Assembly (NCBI RefSeq): GCF_015690345.1
Contig: NZ_JADPUN010000168.1
Location: 1 to 42,610, forward strand
Direction: 5' to 3'
Length of the DNA stretch: 42,610 nucleotides
Origin: Plantactinospora alkalitolerans
GTDB taxonomy: Bacteria > Actinomycetota > Actinomycetes > Mycobacteriales > Micromonosporaceae
How positions within the stretch are numbered: the first letter of the stretch is position 1; the number at the start of each line of letters is the position of its first letter. The notes below the pieces were generated by a model. That model was not told where the DNA came from and searched no databases. It saw only the letters and a list, made by a program, of their open reading frames with translations. Position numbers and translations under genes: made by a program. Positions 7,778 to 15,470 of the stretch are shown here, in pieces.

Positions 7778-8740
7778 TCAGCCGGCATCGACGTCCGCCG
7801 CGCTCTTGTCGGTACGCAGCCGGCGTATCCGGGGAAACCGCAGCCGGCCGTCCGGCGTGCGCTGGCCGTACTTCACCTCCACCACGATCTCGGGTCTTAC
7901 CCAGATCGCGCCCCGGGCATCCTCCCGGGGCACCGTGCCGACGAACGGTGACCCGGCGCTGCGCAGCGGCTCGAGGACGGCGAGCAGTTCGCGCTCGATC
8001 GCCGCGCCGATCCCACCGCCCACCCGACCCCGGTACACCAGTCCTGCGCCGTCCGGCGCCGGAACCCCGACCAGCAGCCCGCCGATCCGGCGTACCCCGG
8101 GGCGCCAGCCGCCGACCACGAAGTCGTCGGTGACCTCCAGTTTCACCTTCAGCCAGTCCGGCGATCTGACCCCGGGCCGGTAGACCGAGTCGACACGCTT
8201 GGCGACCACGCCCTCCAGGCCGTGCTCGCCGGCCGCCTGGTAGGTGGCGAGGCCGTCCGGGAAGACCGGCGGCACCGCCCAACGCGGCCCGCCGAGGCCG
8301 AGGGCCTCCAGCGCCTCCCGGCGGCGTAGGTAGGGCCATCCGGTCAGGTCCTCGCCGTTCCGCCGCAACAGGTCGAAGATCATGTACGTCACCGGCAGGC
8401 TGGCCGCCAGGCGCGCGGCCCGGCCCGGCTCCCGGACGTGCATCCGTTCGGCGAGGGCGGTGAACGACGGCTGCCCCTGCTCGGTCAACACCACCACCTC
8501 CCCGTCCAGTACCGCGTCGTCGGCCCGCTCCGCGAGTTGCCGACCGAGCGCGACGAGTTCGGGATAGGCGGCGGTGATCTCCACTCCGGAGCGCGCGTAC
8601 ATCCGCAGGGAGTCGGCGGCGAGGTCGCCGACCGCCCGTACCCCGTCCCATTTGAACTCATACAGCCAGCCGGGGCCTGTGGGCAGCTCCCCGGTGGTCG
8701 CGAGCATCGGCTTGACCGGCGTGCCGGGCACGGTCCCCAC
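7778..8740 (-). CDS. ligD: ATP-dependent DNA ligase of NHEJ (LigD ligase domain)
   Basis: Stand-alone LigD-type ligase, 320 residues from the chosen start. It seals strand breaks brought together by Ku. The adenylation motif EFKWDGVR carries the catalytic Lys, DGEVVV is motif III and EGVVAKR is motif IV; the C-terminal oligonucleotide-binding domain runs to the end. The frame is open to a TTG at 8851, but that extension would overlap the palindrome at 8850-8871 and adds residues not typical of the family. GTG 8740 (protein VGTVPGTPVKPMLAT) leaves a 160-bp divergent control region; GTG 8731 is also possible. It is the first gene of the ligase-polymerase pair and divergent from ku. Confidence 0.9.
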   Translation of the reverse strand: MGTVPGTPVKPMLATTGELPTGPGWLYEFKWDGVRAVGDLAADSLRMYARSGVEITAAYPELVALGRQLAERADDAVLDGEVVVLTEQGQPSFTALAERMHVREPGRAARLAASLPVTYMIFDLLRRNGEDLTGWPYLRRREALEALGLGGPRWAVPPVFPDGLATYQAAGEHGLEGVVAKRVDSVYRPGVRSPDWLKVKLEVTDDFVVGGWRPGVRRIGGLLVGVPAPDGAGLVYRGRVGGGIGAAIERELLAVLEPLRSAGSPFVGTVPREDARGAIWVRPEIVVEVKYGQRTPDGRLRFPRIRRLRTDKSAADVDAG

Positions 8741-8849
8741 TCTAGGTCCGCCCCGAAACCCTCGCGTCCGGTTCGATCCGATGCGATCCTGGATCAGACC
8801 GGTCATCCACGCCGGTATCGGCGGAGGTACCGGCTGCTCAGGGGGGCTC

Positions 8850-8871
8850 AATTCACCCGGCCGGGTGAATT
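8850..8871. promoter_or_regulatory. Perfect 22-bp palindrome between ligD and ku
   Basis: AATTCACCCGG (8850-8860) is followed at once by its exact reverse complement (8861-8871) with no spacer. It sits 29 bases before the ku start and in the shared upstream region of the ligase gene, so it is a strong operator candidate for joint control of the NHEJ genes. A smaller GATCC-T-GGATC repeat lies at 8785-8795. Confidence 0.6.
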
Positions 8872-8900
8872 TCCGCTCGGATGGGGGAAGGGCTCAGATC

Positions 8901-9932
8901 ATGCGGGCTATCTGGCGGGGTGCCGTCTCGTTCGGGCTGGTCTCCATCGGGGTACGGGTCTACTCGGCCACCGAGGAGAAGGACATCCGCTTCCATCAGG
9001 TGCACCGCACCGACGGCGGCCGGATCAAGTACAAGCGCACCTGCTCGATCGACGGCGAGGAGGTCAGCTACGACGACATCGCCAAGGGATACGACATCGG
9101 CGGTGGCGAGATGGTGATCCTCACCGACGAGGACTTCGCCGAGCTGCCGCTGAGCACCTCGCACGCGATCGACGTGCTGGAGTTCGTACCGGCCGAACAG
9201 GTCGATCCGATCCTCTACAACAAGGCGTACTTCCTGGAGCCGGACGGCGCGGCGGCGAAGCCGTACGTGCTGCTGCGGGACGCGCTGACCGACTCGGAGC
9301 GGGTGGCCATCGTGAAGGTGGCGCTGCGCCAGCGGGAACAGCTCGCCACCCTGCGGGTACGCGAGGGGGTACTGCTGCTCAACACCATGCTCTGGCCCGA
9401 CGAGATCCGTCGACCCGACTTCGGGTTCCTGGACGAGGACATCTCGGTACGCCCCCCGGAACTGGCCATGGCGAGTTCGCTGATCGACTCGATGGCCGGG
9501 GAGTTCGAGCCGGACGTCTTCACCGACGACTACCGGGCGGCGCTCCAGGAGGTCATCGACGCCAAGGTCGAGGGCCGGGAGGTGGTGCAGCCGGAGGAGG
9601 TCGAGGAGGCGCCGGCGGCGGCGGTCGACCTGATGGCGGCGTTACGGGCCTCGGTGGACCGGGCCCGTGCCGCCCGGGGCGAGGAGCCGGCCGGAGCCGG
9701 CGCCGGAAAACCGACCCCGATCTCGTCGGCGAAGTCCGCGCAGAAGGCGGCGGCCTCGACGAAGGCGGCGCCCGCGGCGAAGAAGGCCGCCAAGAAGGCG
9801 GCGGAGAAGTCCACCGGGGCGAAGAAGGCCACCGGGGCGAAGAAGACCGGCACGACGAAGGCGACCGAGGCGAAGAAGACCGGCACGGCCAAGAAGGCCG
9901 CCGCGAAGAAGGCCACCCGCAAGTCCGCCTGA
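8901..9932 (+). CDS. ku: Ku protein of non-homologous end joining
   Basis: Bacterial Ku homodimer subunit, 343 residues, which encircles broken DNA ends and recruits LigD. The start MRAIWRGAVSFGLVSIG is the canonical Ku opening and GGGGGAAGGG at 8883-8892 is its RBS. The Ku core extends to about residue 255. The last 69 residues (about 275-343) are a Lys/Ala-rich, histone H1-like tail built from repeats such as AKKA, TGAKK and GTAKK. Such extended tails are known in mycobacterial and Streptomyces Ku and bind DNA. Divergent from the ligase-polymerase genes, it completes a minimal NHEJ set. Confidence 0.96.
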   Translation: MRAIWRGAVSFGLVSIGVRVYSATEEKDIRFHQVHRTDGGRIKYKRTCSIDGEEVSYDDIAKGYDIGGGEMVILTDEDFAELPLSTSHAIDVLEFVPAEQVDPILYNKAYFLEPDGAAAKPYVLLRDALTDSERVAIVKVALRQREQLATLRVREGVLLLNTMLWPDEIRRPDFGFLDEDISVRPPELAMASSLIDSMAGEFEPDVFTDDYRAALQEVIDAKVEGREVVQPEEVEEAPAAAVDLMAALRASVDRARAARGEEPAGAGAGKPTPISSAKSAQKAAASTKAAPAAKKAAKKAAEKSTGAKKATGAKKTGTTKATEAKKTGTAKKAAAKKATRKSA

Positions 9933-9960
9933 GCGGCCCCTCCGGGTCGTCCGGAGCGGC

Positions 9961-9985
9961 CCTGCCGGGCGGGGCCGCCGGCAGG
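9961..9985. terminator. Hairpin between convergent ku and mscS genes
   Basis: CCTGCCGG (9961-9968) and CCGGCAGG (9978-9985) form a perfect eight-base-pair stem with a nine-base loop, in the 81-bp gap between two convergent genes. It can serve both directions, though there is no T-tract. Confidence 0.55.
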
Positions 9986-10013
9986 TGCGGGTCGATGCCG
10001 GCAGGGCGGCCGG

Positions 10014-11033
10014 TCATTCCTCGTAGTGGGGGCGGCGCGACATCCACTGCGGGTGGTGGTCCCGGAGGTACGCCACCATCCCCTCCCGGACCTCACATCG
10101 CAGGTTCCACGCGCTCGGCCCGTCCCGGGCGGTGGCGGTGATCCGTACCGTCACGCTGTGCTCGCCCATGTCGATCATTTGGAGCCCCCAGTCGCCGCGT
10201 GCCCACACCGACGACCTCTCCAGTTGGCGTCCCATCTCCCCGCGCAACTCGTCGAGGTCGGCCGTGTAGTCCAGGACCAGGTCCACCGCGCCCACGACGC
10301 CGGCCCCGAAACGGGTCCAGTTCTCGTAGGGCGTGTTGAGGAAATAGTTGTTGGGCATGATCAGTTGGCGGTGGTCCCAGGTGCGGATCACCACGTGGGT
10401 CAGTTGGACCTCCTTGACCTGCCCCCACTGACCGTCCACCACGACGACGTCGTCGATGTGCAGCGCATTGGTGAAGGCCATCTGGAGGCTCGCCATGGCC
10501 GCCGAGAGCACCTGCCGGGCGGAGACCCCGACGACGAGGCCGAACACCCCCGCGGAGGCGAGCAGGGAGATTCCGAAGACCCGGACCGGCCGGAAGGTGA
10601 GCAGCATCGCGCCGAGGGTCACCAGGACGACGAGCGCCACGGTCGTCTGGCGGATCACCCGGACCTGGGTACGGGTCCGGCGGATGCGTTCGTCCGTGGG
10701 GCTGCGGGGATAGCGCCGGAAGATCCACGACTCGCAGGCGTGCAGCACCCTGGTGACCAGCCAGCCTGTGGCGCCGATCGCCACCAGCAGGTCCCAGTGC
10801 CGCAGATGGCTGAGCGTCCTCGGCGGCAGTCCCGTCACCGGCAGCGCGTAGTACGTCGACAGCGCCACCGCCAGGGTGCTGAACGCCCGCTGGCTGCGCA
10901 CCTGCGCCATCCTGAGGAAGCCCTCGAACCGGCTGCCCCGCAGGAGCGGACGGAGCGAGCGGCCGAGCGCCCAGCTCAGCAGGAAGGCAACGCCGCCGAC
11001 TCCGACGAGGACGAGCACCGCCCGGAAGATCAT
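10014..11033 (-). CDS. MscS-family mechanosensitive ion channel
   Basis: A 339-residue small-conductance mechanosensitive channel-like protein of the inner membrane, which would release solutes on osmotic downshock. Hydrophobic segments lie at about residues 1-24, 50-68, 80-95, 130-150 and 155-180. The last is followed by the pore-lining, Ala/Gly-rich helix and the start of the beta domain (IDDVVVVDGQWGQVKEV), the typical MscS signature. The C-terminal alpha/beta vestibule occupies about 230-339. It is monocistronic and convergent with ku. Whether it gates as a channel or works as a ligand-regulated homologue cannot be told from the sequence. Confidence 0.9.
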   Translation of the reverse strand: MIFRAVLVLVGVGGVAFLLSWALGRSLRPLLRGSRFEGFLRMAQVRSQRAFSTLAVALSTYYALPVTGLPPRTLSHLRHWDLLVAIGATGWLVTRVLHACESWIFRRYPRSPTDERIRRTRTQVRVIRQTTVALVVLVTLGAMLLTFRPVRVFGISLLASAGVFGLVVGVSARQVLSAAMASLQMAFTNALHIDDVVVVDGQWGQVKEVQLTHVVIRTWDHRQLIMPNNYFLNTPYENWTRFGAGVVGAVDLVLDYTADLDELRGEMGRQLERSSVWARGDWGLQMIDMGEHSVTVRITATARDGPSAWNLRCEVREGMVAYLRDHHPQWMSRRPHYEE

Positions 11034-11159
11034 CCTCCGCCTCGACCGGCCATCCTCATCCCGACCGCCCCCTCCGCCGTTCCGTTGGCGGATTGCCTGG
11101 GTCGCGGTGCTTAAACCCGCGGCGACGGATGTACGGGCGCGGAAGTGTCGACCGCCCGT

Positions 11160-12083
11160 CTAGTACGCCGGCGGGAGCCCGAACGGGTAGGCCAGCGGCG
11201 GCGCGACGGCATGCCGGGCGACGCAGTGGGTGTTCCGGGGCTCCGGCCCGGTGAACGGTGGAACGTAGCCGGTCAGGGTGGCCAGTCCGGCCGCGACGGT
11301 GGCGGCCCCGGACTCGATGTCGAACTCCACCAGGGCCCTGGCCAGCGGGTTCCGGGCGTTGGCCAGCCGTACGGCGTTGCGCCAGGCCTGCTCGCGCCAA
11401 CGGATGATCACTTCGAGCACGGTGCTGTTCGGAATTCCGGTGTCGAAGCCGTACGGGTCGAACCGGGTCAACAGCTCCGCCAGCAGCGGATCCATCACCT
11501 CGGCCAGGATCTTGTTGACCTTGTCGTGGTCGGGTTTCCGGCTGCTGCCGTCTGGTGTGGTCAGCCCGGCCCGTTCGAGGACGTACGGCAGGTCCCGGTT
11601 GATGTGCGCGTTCATTCCCAGCATCAGGTCACCGGCGCCGCTCAGTCGACGGGACCGGGCCGCGTCCAGCGCGGTCAGCCAGGCCAGCGGCACCGAGGAG
11701 CGGCGCCCGGCGGCCCAGTCGTCGTACGCCCGGTGGTAGTACTCGGCGAACAGGGCGCCCTCGCGGTTCACCCAGCGGTTGTCCGCGAAGAATCCTTCCT
11801 GGTCACGCCCCCATTTGAAGCCCTGGGTGGTGCGCAGGTAGGCCAGTGCGAACGTGCTGTGGTGGTCGCAGGACCGCCCGAGCGACGCGAACCGTTCGCG
11901 TAGTTTCGCGATGGTGCCGTCGACGCAGTCGTTTCCGCCGGCTGGGCAGGTGTCGGGGATGACGGCAGAGGTGGCCACCCCGTCCGGGTTCGGTCGGGCG
12001 AGGGCCGGCGGCGCGAGCGCCAATGCCCCGATCACGCCCAGCACAGCGGCCAGCAGTGCTCGTACCCGGGCCATTCTTTCCAT
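11160..12083 (-). CDS. Secreted DUF5995-family protein
   Basis: A 307-residue exported protein matching the DUF5995 family as I know it; its function is unknown. A signal peptide (residues 1 to about 29, ending LAPPALA) leads into a mature region with two Cys near the start (PDTCPAGGNDC). The family signature LMLGMNAHINRDLPYVL is visible near residue 155, and the segment around FFADNRWVNREGALFAEYYHRAY resembles the conserved helical core. His and Asp residues in that core could bind metal, but this is only a guess. GGGGGCGG precedes the ATG at 12083. It appears monocistronic. Confidence 0.8.
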   Translation of the reverse strand: MERMARVRALLAAVLGVIGALALAPPALARPNPDGVATSAVIPDTCPAGGNDCVDGTIAKLRERFASLGRSCDHHSTFALAYLRTTQGFKWGRDQEGFFADNRWVNREGALFAEYYHRAYDDWAAGRRSSVPLAWLTALDAARSRRLSGAGDLMLGMNAHINRDLPYVLERAGLTTPDGSSRKPDHDKVNKILAEVMDPLLAELLTRFDPYGFDTGIPNSTVLEVIIRWREQAWRNAVRLANARNPLARALVEFDIESGAATVAAGLATLTGYVPPFTGPEPRNTHCVARHAVAPPLAYPFGLPPAY

Positions 12084-12202
12084 ATCCGCCCCCTGAGACG
12101 ATGATCCCCGTCAATGTCGAAACATCATCTCCAATCTGAGTTAAGAGTCAGGAATATCGGTCCGATAGCCGACTTGACCAGCAACTACGACAGGCTCGCT
12201 TG

Positions 12203-13123
12203 CTACCCTGCCGATCCCCATTCGCGATCCGACAGCAGCGCGTCGTCCACCGGACCCAAGCGCCGGCAGATCTCCCAGACGGCGGCACGGTTGCGCTCGT
12301 CGAGCACCGACGCGGGCCACGGGGTGGGCCGGCTCCGGCTGTCGACGTACGTGCCGTGCATCCCGGCCAGGTCCGGGCTCGACGCGAGGTGGGCACTGGA
12401 CCGCGACGCGTCGACCACCGCCCGACCGCCGTAGAACACCGGCAGAAGCAGCCTCAGCAGCGGCACGACCGGACGGGCCAGCACCGGGTACGCCGTACTG
12501 GCCAGGTCCTTGTTCATCGAGGTGTAGGCGTGGCCCGGATAGGCCACGTTGACGGTGACCCCGGTCCCGGCCACCCGCTCGGCGAAGGCGTGGCTCATCG
12601 CCATCAGCGCCAGCTTGGTCTGGTTGTAGCAGGACAGTCCGACGTAGGACCTCTCACCCTGAAGGTTGTCCAGGTCGATCCGCCCTCGTGGAATGCCGCC
12701 GGCGACATTGACCACCCGGGCCGGTGCCGACGCGCGGAGCACCGGGAACAACAGGTGGGTGAGCATGAAGGGGGCGAGGACGTTCACCGCGAACGCGGTC
12801 TCGACACCGTCCTCGGTGAGTTCGCGTCGGGGCGCGACGACCCCGGCGTTGTTGACCAGTACGTGCAGGGCGGCGTACCGGTCCGTCAGCTCGCCGGCCA
12901 GCCGACGGACGTCCCGTTGCCGGGTGAGGTCGGCGGTGAGCGCGGCGACGTCAGGGTTGCCGGTGTCCCGTCGGATCTCCTCGACGGCCGACCGGGCCCG
13001 GCCAGGGTCCCGTCCCACCAGCACCACGCGGGCGTCCAGCCGGGCCAGCCGGCGGGCGGTTTCCTTGCCGATCCCGCCCGTCCCGCCCGTCACCAGCACC
13101 GTCTTGCCGTGCAGCGTCGTCAC
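12203..13123 (-). CDS. SDR-family oxidoreductase under TetR control
   Basis: A 306-residue short-chain dehydrogenase/reductase of the retinol-dehydrogenase-like type. Seen: TGGTGGIG for NAD(P) binding near residues 12-19, NNAG in beta-strand 4, and the catalytic pair Y-N-Q-T-K with a preceding Ser. The substrate is not predictable. The open frame continues far upstream, but AAGGAGG at 13129-13135 places the start at GTG 13123. It is divergent from a TetR-family gene across 111 bases holding two palindromic operators. A TetR repressor that responds to a lipophilic ligand and controls this enzyme is the simplest reading. Confidence 0.93.
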   Translation of the reverse strand: MTTLHGKTVLVTGGTGGIGKETARRLARLDARVVLVGRDPGRARSAVEEIRRDTGNPDVAALTADLTRQRDVRRLAGELTDRYAALHVLVNNAGVVAPRRELTEDGVETAFAVNVLAPFMLTHLLFPVLRASAPARVVNVAGGIPRGRIDLDNLQGERSYVGLSCYNQTKLALMAMSHAFAERVAGTGVTVNVAYPGHAYTSMNKDLASTAYPVLARPVVPLLRLLLPVFYGGRAVVDASRSSAHLASSPDLAGMHGTYVDSRSRPTPWPASVLDERNRAAVWEICRRLGPVDDALLSDREWGSAG

Positions 13124-13181
13124 GACGACCTCCTTGGCTACGAGGTCCCGCCGGGGTCGTCGGAACCGTCCCGCCGAGCAT

Positions 13182-13198
13182 ATGACACCAGGTGTCAT
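13182..13198. promoter_or_regulatory. TetR operator 1 (17-bp perfect palindrome)
   Basis: ATGACACC-A-GGTGTCAT is a perfect inverted repeat centred on A13190, between the divergent SDR and TetR genes. The spacing from the SDR start (about 60 bp) is suitable for repression. Confidence 0.75.
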
Positions 13199-13201
13199 CT
13201 C

Positions 13202-13216
13202 TGACACCCGGTGTCC
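13202..13216. promoter_or_regulatory. TetR operator 2 (near-identical palindrome)
   Basis: TGACACC-C-GGTGTCC repeats operator 1 with one changed end base, centred 19 bp from it. Two copies nearly two helical turns apart suit binding of two regulator dimers on about the same DNA face. It lies about 20 bp upstream of the TetR start, so autoregulation is expected. Confidence 0.7.
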
Positions 13217-13234
13217 GAAGGTAAACTCCGGTGC

Positions 13235-13837
13235 GTGAACGACGACGGCGTCGCGGACGGACTGCGGGAACGAACCCGCCGAGCGGTACGCGCCGAACTC
13301 TCGGCGCTGGCCCTGGCGATGTTCGCGGAGCGCGGATTCGACCAGACGACGGTCGACGAGATAGCCAGGGCCGGTGGCCTCACCAAACGCAGCTTCTTCC
13401 GCTACTTCCCGGCGAAGGAGGACGTGGTGTTCGGCGGGGTCGACGTGCTGGGCGAGCAGGTCGTAGAGGAGATCCGCGCCCGGCCCGCCGGAGAGGATCC
13501 GTGGCAGTGCCTGCACCAGGTGCTGCGTCGCTGGGAGGAACGGATCCACGGCTCCGAGCGCGAACTGGCGGCGCACCGCCTGATCGAGTCGACCCCGTCG
13601 CTGCGGGCCCGCCGGCACGAGAAACGGGAACAGTGGCGTACCCGGGTCAGCGCCGCCCTCCAGGACCGGGCCGGTGCCACCCTCGACACCTTCACCGCCG
13701 ACCTGCTCACCAACGCCGCCTCGGCCGCCCTGGACACCGTCTCCCGGGAATGGCTGCGCTCGGGCGGCACCGCGGACCGGGCCGCGCTGACCGACCGGGC
13801 CTTCGCGCTGCTACGCCCCGCCGTCCTCGGCACCTGA
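13235..13837 (+). CDS. TetR-family transcriptional regulator
   Basis: A 200-residue TetR/AcrR-type repressor. The N-terminal helix-turn-helix is TTVDEIARAGGLTKRSFFRYF, slightly truncated in this quotation to its core; the variable C-terminal ligand-binding domain fills the rest. The frame opens at GTG 13211, but that lies within operator 2; GTG 13235 (protein VNDDGVADGL) is the more likely start. There is no clear Shine-Dalgarno at usual spacing, so a short-leader or leaderless message is possible. It is divergent from the SDR gene and probably controls that gene and itself through the two palindromes at 13182-13216. Confidence 0.92.
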   Translation: MNDDGVADGLRERTRRAVRAELSALALAMFAERGFDQTTVDEIARAGGLTKRSFFRYFPAKEDVVFGGVDVLGEQVVEEIRARPAGEDPWQCLHQVLRRWEERIHGSERELAAHRLIESTPSLRARRHEKREQWRTRVSAALQDRAGATLDTFTADLLTNAASAALDTVSREWLRSGGTADRAALTDRAFALLRPAVLGT

Positions 13838-13894
13838 GCACCGCCGGAGCCGGCGGATCCGGCCCCGGTCCGCCGTTTACGGCAGGATGGAGCC

Positions 13895-14899
13895 GTGGTG
13901 GATGCGGTGATCTTCGACCTGGACGGCATACTCGTGGACTCGGAACCGGTGTGGGAACGGGTCCGCCGACGGTACGTCGACAGCAACGGCGGCCGGTGGC
14001 AGCCCGACACGCAACGTCGACTGATGGGCATGAGCACCGGCGAATGGGCCGGCTACCTCGGCGAACTCGGCGTACCCGGCACGGCCGACCAGATCGCGGC
14101 CGAGGTCGTCGAGGAGATGGCCCGGGAGTACGAGGTCCGGATGCCGGTCGTCGACGGCGCCCCCGAGGTGGTCCGCCGGATCGCCCGGCACTGGCCGCTC
14201 GGGCTGGCCAGTTCGTCACCGCCCCGGCTGATCGAGGTGGCGCTGGCGGCCACCGGGCTGACCGACCAGTTCCGGGTGACGCTCTCCACCGAACAGGTAC
14301 CCCGGGGCAAGCCCGCCCCGGACGTCTACCTCGCCGTCGCCGACCGGCTCGGCGTGCCGGCCGAGCACTGCGTGGCCGTCGAGGACTCCAGCAACGGGGT
14401 ACGCTCCGCCGCCGCGGCCGGAATGCGGGTGGTGGCGGTTCCGCACGCGTCGTACCCGCTCGACCCGGACGCCGAGCAGCTCGCCGCGTTGGTCCTCCCG
14501 GAGATCACCGAACTCACCGAGGAAACCGTGCCTCCGGCCCGGTCGCCACGGATCCTCGAGGTCGCCTGGGGGCGGATGGTCGTGGACGGCCTCGGCGAGG
14601 CCAAGGACTTCAAGCTGTACCCCGGTGGCGGACGGCCCTGGGACTGGTCCGAGACCGGCACCCGGCACGAGCCCGGGATCCAGCCGGCGGACGTCGAGGA
14701 ACTGCTCGCCAACGGCGCGACCCGGGTGGTCCTGTCCGAGGGCTTCGACGGGGTTCTCCGGGTGGACCCGGCGACGCTGCGGTTCCTCGCCGAGCGGGAA
14801 ATCGAGGCGTACGTGGCACCGACCGGCGAGGCCGTCGAGCTGTACAACACGCTCGCCGCCCGGGAGCCGGTCGGCGGGCTGTTCCACTCCACCTGCTGA
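13895..14899 (+). CDS. HAD hydrolase fused to an Mth938-like domain
   Basis: A 334-residue two-domain protein. Residues 1 to about 212 are a HAD-superfamily phosphatase of the beta-phosphoglucomutase-like group: nucleophile motif FDLDGILVDS (Asp8, Asp10), an ASSSPP motif II, Lys in GKPAPDVY and the acidic VEDSSNG. Residues 218-334 are an Mth938/AAMDC-like domain, from PRILEVAWGRM to the family ending EPVGGLFHSTC. That domain is normally a stand-alone protein of about 120 residues. No stop or frameshift separates them, and no convincing start is seen before the second domain. A hairpin directly after the stop suggests a monocistronic unit. The HAD substrate is probably a small phosphosugar or similar. 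Confidence 0.9.
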   Translation: MVDAVIFDLDGILVDSEPVWERVRRRYVDSNGGRWQPDTQRRLMGMSTGEWAGYLGELGVPGTADQIAAEVVEEMAREYEVRMPVVDGAPEVVRRIARHWPLGLASSSPPRLIEVALAATGLTDQFRVTLSTEQVPRGKPAPDVYLAVADRLGVPAEHCVAVEDSSNGVRSAAAAGMRVVAVPHASYPLDPDAEQLAALVLPEITELTEETVPPARSPRILEVAWGRMVVDGLGEAKDFKLYPGGGRPWDWSETGTRHEPGIQPADVEELLANGATRVVLSEGFDGVLRVDPATLRFLAEREIEAYVAPTGEAVELYNTLAAREPVGGLFHSTC

Positions 14900-14900
14900 C

Positions 14901-14929
14901 CGGCGACGTACCCGCCCCGACCGTCGCCG
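14901..14929 (+). terminator. Hairpin after the HAD-Mth938 gene
   Basis: CGGCGACG (14901-14908) and CGTCGCCG (14922-14929) form an eight-base-pair stem, one base after the TGA. It lies between convergent genes, so it may also serve the HxlR gene. Confidence 0.5.
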
Positions 14930-14957
14930 ATCTCCGGTGCCGAGGGACAGGGTCCGG

Positions 14958-15398
14958 CTACGACGTGATGCCCGCGTCGTGCCGGGCGCGGGCCTCGCCG
15001 ATGACGGGCTGGTTGGCCACGGCCCACTCGCCGAGCGCCACCACCAGCGGCAGCAGCGAACGTCCCAGGCCGGTCAGCGCGTACTCCACCCGGGCAGCAA
15101 CCTCCGGCCCCGGGGTACGACTGACCAGCCCGTCCCGGACCAGCCCGCGCAGCGTACGGGTCAGCATCCGGCGGCTCAGCCCGTGCACCGCCCGGTCCAG
15201 CTCGTTGAAGCCGTAGCCACGCTGGCTCAGCAGCGAGAGCACCAGCACGCTCCACTTGTCACCGACCCGGTGCAACACGTCCGAGGCCGAGCAGGCCGCC
15301 CGGTCTGCACACGTGACCGGCACCCGGATCCCGACCGCCGTACCCGGGGTCGCGCGTCGCCGTCGCCAGGGGACATTGATGTGCCTTCTTTCGCCCAT
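14958..15398 (-). CDS. HxlR-family transcriptional regulator
   Basis: A 146-residue winged-helix regulator of the HxlR/YodB type. The core VLHRVGDKWSVLVLSLL, the recognition region LSRRMLTRTLRGLVRDGLV and the wing VEYALTGLG are typical. Two Cys precede the core (CADRAAC), the region where redox-sensing family members carry their reactive cysteine. The first 25 residues are Arg-rich and not conserved; GTG 15323 is an alternative start giving 121 residues. It is divergent from an SDR gene, and a perfect inverted repeat at 15405-15433 lies between them. Control of that enzyme in response to an electrophile or oxidant is likely. Confidence 0.88.
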   Translation of the reverse strand: MGERRHINVPWRRRRATPGTAVGIRVPVTCADRAACSASDVLHRVGDKWSVLVLSLLSQRGYGFNELDRAVHGLSRRMLTRTLRGLVRDGLVSRTPGPEVAARVEYALTGLGRSLLPLVVALGEWAVANQPVIGEARARHDAGITS

Positions 15399-15404
15399 TC
15401 GCCA

Positions 15405-15433
15405 CCAGCGGAAAGGTTCAGATTATCCGCTGG
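15405..15433. promoter_or_regulatory. Inverted-repeat operator between hxlR-type and SDR genes
   Basis: CCAGCGGA (15405-15412) and TCCGCTGG (15426-15433) are exact reverse complements separated by 13 AT-richer bases. The site lies 7 bp from the regulator's first possible start and about 40 bp upstream of the SDR start, as expected of an HxlR operator. Confidence 0.6.
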
Positions 15434-15470
15434 CCGGACATTGGCCGCCGACCGAAAGAGGAGACACCGG

